A stretch of 64,000 nucleotides of DNA from Platanthera guangdongensis (lineage: Eukaryota; Streptophyta; Magnoliopsida; Asparagales; Orchidaceae): contig CM077149.1 in the NCBI GenBank assembly GCA_039583875.1, positions 27,293,194 through 27,357,193 on the forward strand, read 5' to 3'. Made by a program: the position numbers and the translations under genes. Of the stretch, positions 42,684-52,836 are shown piece by piece. Below the pieces are notes generated by a model that saw only the letters and a program-made list of their open reading frames with translations, made no database searches and had not been told where the DNA came from. The first letter of the stretch is position 1. Each line of letters opens with the position of its first letter.

Positions 42684-43693
42684 ATATGGTTCAAACACCT
42701 TGTTCATCAAACTCATGAAGGCCGAAGGGGCATTTGTGAGCCCAAACGGCATTACTGTGAACTCATACAAACCATATCTCGAACTGAATGCTGTTTTCTG
42801 AATGTCCCCCTCATGTATCCTCAACTGATAGTACCCGGAGCGCAAATCCAATTTAGAAAACCAATGTGCTCCCACTAGTTGATCGAACAACTCATCGATC
42901 CGCGGTAGTGGATAAGTGTTCCGCACCGTCAACCGATTGAGTTCCCGATAATCTATGCACAATCGCAGTGTTCCATCCTTCTTCTTCACGAACAGCACAG
43001 GGGCTCCCCATGGTGATGAACTGGGGCGAACGAACCCTGAATCCACCAGTTCATGCAATTGAACTCTAAACTCCGCGAGTTCTTTCGGAGCCATTCTGTA
43101 CGGAGCCTTGGATACAGGCTTGGCACCTGGTACTAGATTGATCTGGAAGTCAACCTCTCTATGCGGAGGAAATCCTGGTAGCTTCTCAGGAAATACCTCA
43201 GGAAAATCCCGCACTACCCGTACATCCTTTAATTCCAACGCTGCTTCCTTCAACTCGAACCAGATCATGAAGACCTCATCCCCCTTCATATGAGCCTTTA
43301 CAGCCTGAATATAAGATAATATCATACGTGGCGCGAAGCCAATACCTTGGAAGATGACGTCAGAGTCTCCATGCCTCAAATAGATCCGTTTCTCCGCGCA
43401 GTCGATCCTCGCGAAGTGCCAGTCCAGCCATGTCATGCCCAAAATGATGTCAAACTCCGGCATTCTCAGAACCGTGGCCGGCGTATCAAAGGCCTTCCCA
43501 TCAATAAATAACTCCAACTCGCACTTGGCGGTTGCGATCATCTCTGAGCCGTCCGGAAGGCGTACACGTCGGGCTATGCCAGTGAAGTACTGTACATCCC
43601 CCATGTCTTTTATGAAATCCTCGGACACAAAGGAGTGTGAGGCACCGGTATCGAACAGCGCATAGGCTGTCTTCCCGCCAATAATCACGGTGC
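42684..43693 (-). pseudogene. pol: Gypsy-C copy 2: protease and RT, truncated
   Basis: Protease begins at 43693 just after an intron acceptor; the active site is [16 protein letters not shown] (about 43614-43661). Then [70 protein letters not shown] and [21 protein letters not shown]. All RT motifs up to there are intact (LCIDYRELN). The frame is cut at the junction with the inverted LTR at 42683/42684, before the xxDD catalytic box. This is the best-preserved protease of the Gypsy-C copies. Confidence 0.85.
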
Positions 43694-43788
43694 CTAAGTA
43701 CCAACAACCAAAACTTATTGCTAGTGGCTAGTAAGTTCTAATAAATTCAAGCTAGATCATGCAAATATGTAAATTAATTAAATCATAC
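43694..43788 (-). other. Candidate intron between gag and protease, Gypsy-C copy 2 (95 nt)
   Basis: Donor GCAG|GTATGATTTAA, AT-rich body, acceptor GGTACTTAG|GC. Splicing turns DVIAG + TVIIGG into a continuous Gag-protease frame; unspliced RNA stops at TAA, three codons into the intron. CTTACTAGCC, 40-45 nt before the acceptor, could serve as branch point. Same intron at 52742-52836 and 59738-59831. Confidence 0.75.
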
Positions 43789-44914
43789 CTGCAATCACAT
43801 CTTGTGGGTTCCTTTCCTGCGCCATGTCAAGCGCGTACACCTGATCCCGGACCGGTCTGGGGTTTCCTCTTGGCGGTCCTCGTCCTCGACCGCGCATATA
43901 TCCCCGCCCTCGTGGAGCTGCTGGAGGGAGAGCAGGAGGAAGAGCAGGAGGGAGGGCAGGAGGGGCGTTCCCATATAGCTGCGGGCAAAAACGCCGGATG
44001 TGGCCCGGCTGGTTGCATTCGAAGCACACCAGACCACGACGCCCTTCAGGTTGTTGAAATCGCTGATGCTGTGGGGGTGGAGGCAACGCAGGCGGCTGCG
44101 GAACTGGATGCTCCACCCTATAGTTTCGGTGGACACGCCCGCCACCTCTTTGATAACCTCTTCCTCCTCTGAAGTCCCGTCTCCTTCTATTACTTGGGCC
44201 GGCTTCCATCACGTCCTCCGCAGGCCTCTTACTACAACCCAGGTGGTCCGCCTCCAATCTTTTCGCCATATCAATGATCTCTGCCAAGCTACCATCCGCT
44301 ATAAACAAAAGGGACTGCCTTAGGGGATCTCGCAGCCCTTTATAGAAGCGCTTGGCATAACCTCTGTCATCCAACTCATAAGAGTCTGCGAACCTTGCGA
44401 GATGCTGGAATTCCCGCTGGTATTCTGTAACCGACTTTGATCCCTGCTTTAGTAGAAGGAACCTCTGCTCAAGCTCATCTCGGGCCGATGTAGGGATAAA
44501 GTGCTCCAAGAAAACACCCGAGAATTCACTCCAACTTATCTCTGTGTAGATCCGGCCTTGGAAGGTAGAGCCCATGAGGGACTTCCAGCACCTCTTCGCA
44601 TGTAAGTCCAAGACGGACACTGCCAATGTCACTGCCATGTTGGCCGGGCAACGGATACCAGCCAGCAACTCTTCTATCGTGTCTAGTCATTCCTCTGTAC
44701 GTACGGCTGACTCAGTCCCAAGGTAGACGGGAGGGGAGAGAGCCCGGAAGGTGCTCAGCCAGTTGGAGCTCGGGGCTTGTTGTTGCACCGGAGCCTGCTG
44801 TGCCTTAAAAGCATCAAGAATGGCGGTAAGCGTTTGCCCCAACTCAGACTGTTGGAACTGAGTGGGTATGGGAGGGGTAGGAGTACCCCCCATCGGCTCA
44901 ACATGCAGTGGAAC
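43789..44914 (-). pseudogene. gag: Gypsy-C copy 2: Gag exon 2
   Basis: The exon starts at 44914, right after a CGTGTATGTGTAG acceptor; VPLHVEPMGGTPTPPIP is read in frame, with the first ATG at 44893. Capsid region: FSGVFLEHFIPTSARDELEQRFLLLKQG, VTEYQREFQHLARFA and RFYKGLRDPLRQSL. The zinc knuckle CFECNQPGHIRRFC (about 43985-44030) is intact, followed by Pro/Ala repeats (ALPPALPPALPP) and an RGRG-rich tail. One in-frame TGA (44687-44689, Trp in the other copies) is the only stop. Confidence 0.82.
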
Positions 44915-45108
44915 CTACACATACACGACAAATTTGTGGTCAGGTTGGCTAAACTTAAGGTCAAAGTTGGACAAACTTAATGTGAATTACATATGGGCAC
45001 ACCACTGCTTCCGGTAAGTCAGTTTGTCCCCAAACTGACTAACCAAACGGGGGTGGCACCATTGTTGAATGACTTCTTAGTTGAGGATCGTGGCAAACTG
45101 ATACCATT
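44915..45108 (-). other. Gypsy-C copy 2 leader: PBS and tetraloop hairpin
   Basis: On the minus strand, TGGTATCAG (45106-45098) is the primer binding site, three bases after the LTR end. About 70 nt on, AGTCAGTTTG-GGGA-CAAACTGACT forms a perfect 10-bp hairpin with a GGGA tetraloop (about 45018-45041). The leader ends in a splice acceptor at 44915. Confidence 0.75.
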
Positions 45109-45856
45109 TGTAAGACCCCCCCCCCCTCCCGGATCCCAAAACACGGCACGAAGGGGGAGTCTTATGCCCGGAACAGCCGCCTTGCGGTAGCATTAGCACA
45201 CGGGCTAACCTGTACCACAAGACGCCTATTCCGCCGGCTACAACAATATCAATATATCATGCCAACCCAACCAAATAAATAAGCAAGAGAAGTCAAAATC
45301 CACACTAAGTTATAATGTCCAAATACATCAATAAAGAGAAGCTAAACATGCTTCTACAAAATATCAGAGTACAGCTAATCATTGCCCAAACGGGCTACAT
45401 CAGAGTAAGCAAAACACTAACATCAGTGACAGACGGTATCGACGGCACCGTCACATCAGGCCCTGTCGTCCTGGCCTGGCTGTCCTGCTGCGTAGTCTGC
45501 GGCTGCTCTACCTGCGGCGTGACCTCCTAAAAAGGAAGACGTAGCAACCGTTAGTCGAAACGACTAAGTGGTTTCACATCCGCTCCCCCGGCGACTCCTC
45601 GGCACCGGGCGGAGAAAAGGAACAAGAGTATAGTATATAATAAGTATGCAAGTAAAGGAAGTACAAGCAGGTGGCAAGGTAATGTAAGAGTAACAACATC
45701 ATATTCAGCATTTAAGTAAGAGCTACACTAAACTAGCAAGTATAAGTAACAGCAGGAAAGTAACTTAACTTATACTGCACTTAAAAATCATTTGTAAGAC
45801 CCCCCCCCCTCCCGGCTGAAACCATACCATTTGTGAAACCTTGCTCTGATACCATT
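45109..45856 (-). repeat. Tandem duplication of the Gypsy-C LTR end
   Basis: 45109-45780 repeats 45857-46510 closely (same GGATCCCAAAACACGG, same 60-codon frame, same GTTAGTCGAAACGACTAAG hairpin). Between them a PBS-like GCTCTGATACCA (45843-45854, minus: TGGTATCAGAGC) is retained, along with a partial third LTR end (45790-45815). Confidence 0.8.
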
Positions 45857-46506
45857 TGTAAGACCCCCCCTCCCGGATCCCAAAACACGGCACAAAGGGG
45901 GAGTCTTATGCCCGGAATAGCCGCCTTGCGGTAGCATTAGCACACGGGCTAACCTGTACCACAAGACGCCTATTCCGCCGGCTGAAACCATATCAATATA
46001 TCATGCCAACCCAACCAAATAAATAAGCAAGAGAAGTCAAAATCCACACTAAATATATAAAGTCCAAAACATCAATAATGAGAAGCTAAAACATGCTTCT
46101 ACAAAATATCAGAGTACAGCTAATCATTGCCCAAACGGGCTACATCAGAGTAATAAAAATACTAACATCAGTAACAGACGGTATCGACGGCACCGTCACG
46201 TCAGGCCCTGTCGTCCTGGCCTGGCTGTCCTGCTGCGTAGTCTGCGGCTGCTCTACCTGCGGCGTGACCTCCTAAAAAGGAAGACGTAGCAACCGTTAGT
46301 CGAAACGACTAAGTGGTTTCACATCCGCTCCCCCGGCGACTCCTCGGCACCGGGCGGAGAAAAGAAACAAGAGTATAGTATATAACAAGTAAGCAAGTAA
46401 AGGAGGTACAAGCAAGTGGCAGTAGTGTAAGAGTAACAGTATCATAATCAGCATTTATATAAGAGCTACAAGTAAACTAGCAAGTATAAGTAAGAGCAGG
46501 AAGTAA

Positions 46507-46607
46507 CTTAACTTATAAGAATGCCCATACAAACTTATAAGTTAAGGATCGGGTTACATAAAAGTAACTCATCGTATAAGAGTGCCCATACAAACTTATA
46601 CGATGAG
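46507..46607 (-). other. Pair of 13-bp hairpins with near-identical 14-nt loops (LTR)
   Basis: CTTAACTTATAAG (46507-46519) pairs with CTTATAAGTTAAG (46534-46546) around AATGCCCATACAAA; CTCATCGTATAAG (46568-46580) pairs with CTTATACGATGAG (46595-46607) around AGTGCCCATACAAA. Both stems are perfect, although their sequences differ. The plus-strand copy is at 57675-57773. Confidence 0.85.
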
Positions 46608-48302
46608 GATCTTGTTGTGCAATGTTATGAATGCTATGAATGCTATGCAATGACTCACCCATGCACACCCATGCAACTGCTATGTCGACACAGACTATAG
46701 TTCCCACTTTCGAGCAGGTAGCTAACCTCTCAGGCATCAGCCGCCGTGGCCAGGCGGTGACAGTAGAACGGGCACTTCTACTACTAGGCGGGTATCACAC
46801 TACTTCACCTAGGCCTCCGTACGCCTCAACGCTAAGAACACAACAGCGGAGCCCATGCGTACTATGGCCCAGCGGGGTCTTGGGTAGATGTGCACCAAGA
46901 ACACAGCCCGAACTGGCCTTGCGTGACCCGGAAGGGGCCTCGGAAGAAAGCACTAGGACACAGCCCAACCGTTCACATGGTCGGAGGGGCCTCGGGACGT
47001 GAACACCGAGGACACAGCCCAAACCGACCAAGTCTAACTGCCAACTCCCGTCGGTGTGACGACTGGCGAGCCCGTAGACCTGCCACACTATCCTTAACCC
47101 GGGATTACGACACCGCGTGTCGACTCACACCACATGCAAATACCACATCAACATAACGTGGAAGGGGCCTCGGAAGCACACACGAGGGCACACCCCAACC
47201 ATCCATCCACACCTCATCTCAACACAACCAAAAAAGGTGGCGGTCAACACCGCACTTACAAACTCACACAACACTACTCATAGGAAGACGACTCTCTAAG
47301 TATTGGACTACCAAATTCAATCCACTATTCAATATTCACATGGCCATGAGTTATCCTTCTATATGTCATATCAGGTGATTTCAACACAATATATCAAGAT
47401 GCACATGTATAAAAATCTACTAACCTCTAACCAGTCAAATCATTCAAGTATACTATCTTACAATTCTATCACATGAAATCCGATTAATAATCTTCATCAT
47501 TTATGCAGCTGAATTAATTATTCATAAGAGTTTATCCAAGCCTCAAGGTTACCTGTAATATTAGTTTCACCGAATCCAAATCCAAATAATATAAACCCAG
47601 ATTTTTAAGTGCAGGAATAGTCTGGACAGCAACTTCAACTGGAGATTCCCGAGGCTACAGGAATCCGGTGAAGTCGTGTAACCCCTCGATGGAAAGATCT
47701 TTTCATGATCTACAACTTTCATATTCAGGTCATAATCCAGATCTGGCAATAACGTACTCGAAATCGGCTTCAAAGTTCGCTGCGCACAGAACACAATTTC
47801 TGTGTACAGGAATTGCCGGACAGCAAACTCGATTAGGATTTCCCGGGGCCACAGACATCACCTGAAGTCGTGCAACCACTCGTTGGAAAGGTATTTTCAA
47901 GGGCTACAACTTTCGTGTTTAGCCAGAAGCCCAGATCTGCCCATATCCTACAAGAAAATAGCCTAGAAGATCGCTGCGTGCAGATTACAGATTCTGCGCG
48001 CATCTTAAAGGAAAATGAACGGCATCGGTTCGTCTACCTCCTCAAGGCGATCCTCCCTAAATTTTCAGACATGTCCTCCTCCCTTATTCAACCTCAAAGG
48101 CCAAAACTCCTCACGAAACCATTCACCCATCGTCGTATTGAAGAAAAGGGGAAGGGTTGAGGAGATCTAAAGTCTAGGATTCAAATCCTAGCATGGCCGA
48201 ACCTAGAAATCTTCTCCTCTCCATCAAGACTCTCTTGAGCCGATGTCTCTCCTAGGAAAATAACTATAGATCTAGCACCAAGGGAGAGGGTAGGAAACTC
48301 AC

Positions 48303-48362
48303 ATTGGCTCCAGCGGTACCACCATTTCTAGCCATGGATCTCGTAGTTCTCCTTGGCGGCAT
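48303..48362 (-). CDS. gag: Candidate Gypsy-C gag exon 1 (minus LTR)
   Basis: MPPRRTTRSMARNGGTAGAN is followed by a GTGAGT donor (48302 downward). It could splice to the copy 2 acceptor at 44915. An in-frame upstream ATG at 48464 would extend the N-terminus by 34 residues; the 41581 copy lacks that ATG. Confidence 0.6.
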
Positions 48363-48489
48363 CTTCTCTTTCACGGCGATGGCGGATCTCCTTTGGTAAA
48401 ACTTGCTTCTACAGTTTTCCCTCTCACAGGAGTTCTCACAGGAATTAGGGGATGAAAAGAGCATGAAAACGGCTAGGGTTTTCTGTCCC

Positions 48490-49136
48490 CTATATATATA
48501 AAATGTGACACGGGTAGGGACACGGCCGTGTCCTTACCCGTGTCCTGCCTGGCGAAGCGGCAACGACAGTTTCCAAGTCGGTTCAATACTTGACACGGGT
48601 TGGGACACGCCCGTGTCCCGACCCGTGTCCACATGACACGGCCGTGTGCCTGGCCGTGTCCTTGGCCGTGTACTTCTCGGGTTGCATCTCGACACTTCTC
48701 GTCGAGCTCAACTCGACACCACACGGGTAGGGACACGGCCGTGTCACTACCCGTGTCACTTAGTGTCGACACAGCTCGACGATCTCGACACGGGTCGTCG
48801 AGCTCAACTCGACGCACACGGGTAGGCACACGGCCGTGTCCCTACCCGTGTCCCTTGGTGTCGACACAGCTCGACGATCTCGACACGGGTCGTCGAGCTC
48901 AACTCGACGCACACGGGTAGGCACACGGCCGTGTCCCTACCCGTGTCCCTTGGTGTCGACACAGCTCGACGGTCTCGACACGGGTCGTCGAGCTCAACTC
49001 GACGCACACGGGTAGGCACACGGCCGTGTCCCTACCCGTGTCCCTTGGTGTCGACACAGCTCGACGATCTCGACACGGGTCGTCGAGCTCAACTCGACGC
49101 ACACGGGTAGGCACACGGCCGTGTCCCTACCCGTGT
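48490..49136. repeat. 95-bp tandem palindrome array, Gypsy-C minus LTR
   Basis: About four and a half 95-bp units (48722-49136) plus two more distant long palindromes at 48504-48545 and 48592-48632. Each unit holds GTGTCGACAC, GTCGAGCTCAACTCGAC and ACACGG/CCGTGT cores. Units differ by few bases. The TATA box (48491-48500, minus) follows on the transcribed side. Confidence 0.85.
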
Positions 49137-49218
49137 CCCTCTTTACACTGATTCTCCACTTCCCCACAAGTGCAGTCCAATTCCCTGCACTCTCAGGACT
49201 CAAGTCAGCCCTCCTGAC

Positions 49219-50799
49219 TCAAAACACACACACTAGGGGCCTAGAGCGATTCGGGACGTTACAAATCCTATAAACAAAATAAAAGATTTCGTCCCCGAAA
49301 TCAGGCTTAGGCTGTGGGGAGGAAAGCATGACAGAAAATTTAACACTTGCTTTTAAATAAAATTTACCTTGAGCAAACAACTCCGGGTAGCGTTGCTGCA
49401 TTAAATCCAATGGCTCCCATGTGTACTCCTCCTTCCCATGGTTCATCCATTGCACCTTCACTAAGGGGACACTTTTGCGGCGTAATGTTCTTGTCTCGCT
49501 GTCAACAATCCGCACCGGCTCTAGTCGCACAGACCTATCTGATGCCACTGCACCATCAGTAGTGGGAATATACTGGTCGGGCCGCAACAGTGCTTTTCGA
49601 AGCGACGACACATGGAACACGTCATGGAGATTTTCTAGTTCTGGTGGTAACTCCAACCGATAGGCCAACGGGCCAATTCTTTCCAATATAGTATAAGGCC
49701 CAACATACCTTGGGCTGAGCTTTTTCACTCCCCGCACCCGTGACACTCCATGCATCGGCCGAATCTTAAGGAACACTTTTTCGCCCACCTGGAACTCCAC
49801 CATCCGGTGCTTTTTGTTGTAATATTTCGCCTGTCGACTTTGAGCCTCCAACATGCGATCCCGTATCAATCTGACCGCCGCATCAGTATCATCTATGTAT
49901 TCGTTTCCCAATGCCTTCGGATCTTCATCTTGCACCCAAGACAAGGGAGTCCTGCACCTTCTTCCGTAAAGGGCTTCATGGGGCGCCATGCCGATGCTCG
50001 CCTGATGGCTATTATTATAGGAGAATTCCACCAGGGGCAAGAGCCTTTCCCATGGCTCTCCTCTGTGCAGCACGCATAACCTCAATAAATCTTCCAGTGT
50101 CCTGATGGTCCTTTCAGACTGCCCGTCAGTCTGTGGATGAAATGCGGTACTAAAGGTTAGGCGTGAGCCCAAATACGCCTGTACTGCCTTCCACTCATTG
50201 GATGTAAACCGACCATCCCTATCCGAAACAATTGTCTTGGGCACGCCATGATACCGTACAAATTGCTCCACAAAAAGGCGTACCAAAACACCCACGTGTG
50301 CTTCCTTCTTCATTGGAATGAACCGGGCCACCTTTGTTAGTCGATCCACAATAACCCACACCGAATCATTCCCGGAGCGGGAACGAGGTAACCCATGAAC
50401 CAAGTCCATGGAGATACCCTCGAACTTCCATTCGGGGATGGGCAGCGACTGCAACAAACCACCGGGACTACTGCATTCAGCCTTCACTCTTTGGCAAGCT
50501 TCGCAATGTGTAACATAGTAGCGAACATCCTTCTTCATTCCCGGCCAACACATGGTCTTCCGCAATCCGGCGTACATCTTAGCAATACCAGGGTGCACTG
50601 AATATTGAGAGGAATGTGCCTCTCTCAAGATATCCTCCCGAATTTTGCCGCCCTTGGGAATATAAAGTCGGCCACGAAAATAAACGAGGCCGTCTTTGAG
50701 TGTGTACTCATCGGTTGGTCCTATCTTCAATTGCCTTGATTGCCGGGGCCAAGGACGCATCCATTCCTTGCTCCACCCGAATCCGGTCTCGGATATCAC
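49219..50799 (-). CDS. pol: Gypsy-C copy 1: integrase with chromodomain-type tail
   Basis: An uninterrupted frame of 526 codons, the best Gypsy-C integrase. [24 protein letters not shown]...CEACQ is the zinc region; the core shows [21 protein letters not shown] and [19 protein letters not shown] (D, D, E). [16 protein letters not shown] is the GPY/F module and LRRKSVPLVKVQWMNHGKEEYTWEP the chromodomain-like tail, which in this family directs integration to chromatin. The last 15 residues run into the LTR (stop at 49219-49221, LTR starts 49263). The first Met is not the natural start; integrase is part of the Pol polyprotein. Confidence 0.85.
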   Translation of the reverse strand: MISETGFGWSKEWMRPWPRQSRQLKIGPTDEYTLKDGLVYFRGRLYIPKGGKIREDILREAHSSQYSVHPGIAKMYAGLRKTMCWPGMKKDVRYYVTHCEACQRVKAECSSPGGLLQSLPIPEWKFEGISMDLVHGLPRSRSGNDSVWVIVDRLTKVARFIPMKKEAHVGVLVRLFVEQFVRYHGVPKTIVSDRDGRFTSNEWKAVQAYLGSRLTFSTAFHPQTDGQSERTIRTLEDLLRLCVLHRGEPWERLLPLVEFSYNNSHQASIGMAPHEALYGRRCRTPLSWVQDEDPKALGNEYIDDTDAAVRLIRDRMLEAQSRQAKYYNKKHRMVEFQVGEKVFLKIRPMHGVSRVRGVKKLSPRYVGPYTILERIGPLAYRLELPPELENLHDVFHVSSLRKALLRPDQYIPTTDGAVASDRSVRLEPVRIVDSETRTLRRKSVPLVKVQWMNHGKEEYTWEPLDLMQQRYPELFAQGKFYLKASVKFSVMLSSPQPKPDFGDEIFYFVYRICNVPNRSRPLVCVF

Positions 50800-52741
50800 A
50801 AACTATGCTCATGTTGGCCAAATACTCCGCATACTCTGCCGAAGGATCCTTGAATACTAGAGTAATTTCCATCTCCTCGATCATCCGAGCCAAATCCATA
50901 CTCATCAGCCGAGACTCTGGGCTAGAGCCTGGCACTTTTCTACTCAAGGCATCGGCTACCGAGTTCGCTTTCCGGGTGGTAGTTCATGGTGAACTCGTAG
51001 TCGCATAAAAATTCCAACCACCGCCGTTGTCTCAGGTTCAACTCCTTCTGAGTGTGAACATACTTCAAGTTTTGTGATCGGAAAAGATCTCGCAGTGCAC
51101 GCCATATAAATAATGCCTCCAGACTTTCAAGCGAACACACACTGCTCCCACTCCAAATCATGAACCGGGTAATTGATTTCATGTTTCTTTAACTGCTTGA
51201 AGCATAAGCGATCACATGCCCGTGCTGCATCAGCACCGCTCCCATCCCTTGATATGATGCGTCCGTGTAAACTTGGAATCCTTCCTTCCCAGACGGAAGT
51301 GCAAGGATGGGGGCGGAGGTAAGCCTATCTTTCAATTCTTGAAATGCCTCTTCACATTGAGGTGTCCACTCAAATGGCACACCCTTCTTCGTCAAGGAGG
51401 TAAGAGGAAGGGCAATCTTGGAAAAACCTTTCACGAACTTGCGGTAGTAGCCAGCAAGTCCAAGAAAGCTTCGTACATCAGCCGCCGACTTCAAGGGCGA
51501 CCACTCCTTCACGGCCCGCACCTTTGCTGGATCCACTGCTAACCCTGCTCCACTGATCACATGCCCCAAGAGGCAACCTCCTTAAGCCAGAATTCACACT
51601 TGCTAAACTTGGCATACAAGGCATGCTCCTTCAATTTCTTCAAAACCAAGGTCAGGTGCTCGACATGCTCCTCCTCCGTCTTTGAGTAGACCAAGATGTC
51701 GTCGATGAAAACAATGACGAAGATGTCCAAATACGGTTCAAACACCTTGTTCATCAAACTCATGAAGGCCGAAGGGGCATTTGTGAGCCCAAACGGCATT
51801 ACTGTGAACTCATACAAAACCATATCTCGAACTGAATGCTGTTTTCTGAATGTCCCCCTCATGTATCCTCAACTGATAGTACCCGGAGCGCAAATCCAAT
51901 TTAGAAAACCAATGTGCTCCCACTAGTTGATCGAACAACTCATCGATCCGCGGTAGTGGATAAGTGTTCCGCACCGTCAACCGATTGAGTTCCCGATAAT
52001 CTATGCACAATCGCAGTGTTCCATCCTTCTTCTTCACGAACAGCACAGGGGCTCCCCATGGTGATGAACTGGGGCGAACGAACCCTGAATCCACCAGTTC
52101 TTGCAATTGAACTCTAAACTCCGCGAGTTCTTTCGGAGCCATTCTGTACGGAGCCTTGGATACAGGCTTGGCACCTGGTACTAGATTGATCTGGAAGTCA
52201 ACCTCTCTATGCGGAGGTAATCCTGGTAGCTTCTCAGGAAATACCTCAGGAAAATCCCGCACTACCCGTACATCCTTTAATTCCAACGCTGCTTCCTTCA
52301 ACTCGAACCAGATCATGAAGACCTCATCCCCCTTCATATGAGCCTTTACAGCCTGAATAGAAGATAATATCATACGTGGCGCGAAGCCAATACCTTGGAA
52401 GATGACGTCAGAGTCTCCATGCCTCAAATAGATCCGTTTTCTCCGCGCAGTCGATCCTCGCGAAGTGCCAGTCCAGCCATGCCATGCCCAAAATGATGTC
52501 AAACTCCGCATTCTCAGAACCGTGGCCGGCGTATCAAAGGCCTTCCCATCAATAAATAACTCCAACTCGCACTTGGCGGTTGCGATCATCTCTGAGCCGT
52601 CCGGAAGGCGTACACGTCGGGCTATGCTAGTGAAGTACTGTACATCCCCCATGTCTTTTATGAAATCCTCGGACACAAAGGAGTGTGAGGCACCGGTATC
52701 GAACAGCGCATAGGCTGTCTTCCCGCCAATAATCACGGTGC
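50800..52741 (-). pseudogene. pol: Gypsy-C copy 1: protease, RT and RNase H
   Basis: Protease starts at 52741 after the intron acceptor, with [17 protein letters not shown] one-base deletion and a one-base insertion near 52440-52510 shift the frame for about 25 codons. [24 protein letters not shown]; a further frameshift near 51828; then [15 protein letters not shown] (about 51685-51730) and [17 protein letters not shown]. RNase [28 protein letters not shown] (51225-51310), [17 protein letters not shown]. Lesions are single-base indels; domain order is complete. Confidence 0.82.
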
Positions 52742-52836
52742 CTAAGTACCAACAACCAAAACTTATTGCTAGTGGCTAGTAAGTTCTAATCAATTCAAGC
52801 TAGATCATGCAAATATGTAAATTAATTAAATCATAC
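52742..52836 (-). other. Candidate intron between gag and protease, Gypsy-C copy 1 (95 nt)
   Basis: Same donor (GCAG|GTATGATTTAA), same acceptor (GGTACTTAG|GC) and same length as in copy 2, with one substitution in the body near the CTTGAATT stretch. Phase is preserved. Confidence 0.75.

Larger units (their letters stand above)
45109..49263 (-). repeat. Gypsy-C LTR shared by copies 1 and 2
   Basis: On the minus strand it starts TGTAACGTCCCGAATCGC (49263) and ends CTTACA. The basic LTR runs 49263-45857 (about 3.4 kb); 45856-45109 is an extra tandem copy of the LTR end. It serves as 3' LTR of copy 1 (higher coordinates) and as 5' LTR of copy 2 (lower). Contents along its strand: 95-bp palindrome array, TATA, gag exon 1, CCTCG/CGAGG hairpin repeats, paired 13-bp hairpins, poly-G/C end. 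Open frames inside (45788-48929, both strands) show no protein features. Confidence 0.82.

Noticed and set aside
46640..47156. 88-120 codon frames in GC-rich LTR sequence, mirrored at 57069-57535
   Set aside because: No protein features; coding potential reflects the GC-rich hairpin repeats, and frames exist on both strands.
49318..49375. A third intron at the Gypsy-C pol end (CAAG|GTAAAT...CCCCACAG)
   Set aside because: It would be only 56 nt, below the usual plant intron size, and splicing gives an immediate stop; direct reading stays open to PDFGDEIF.
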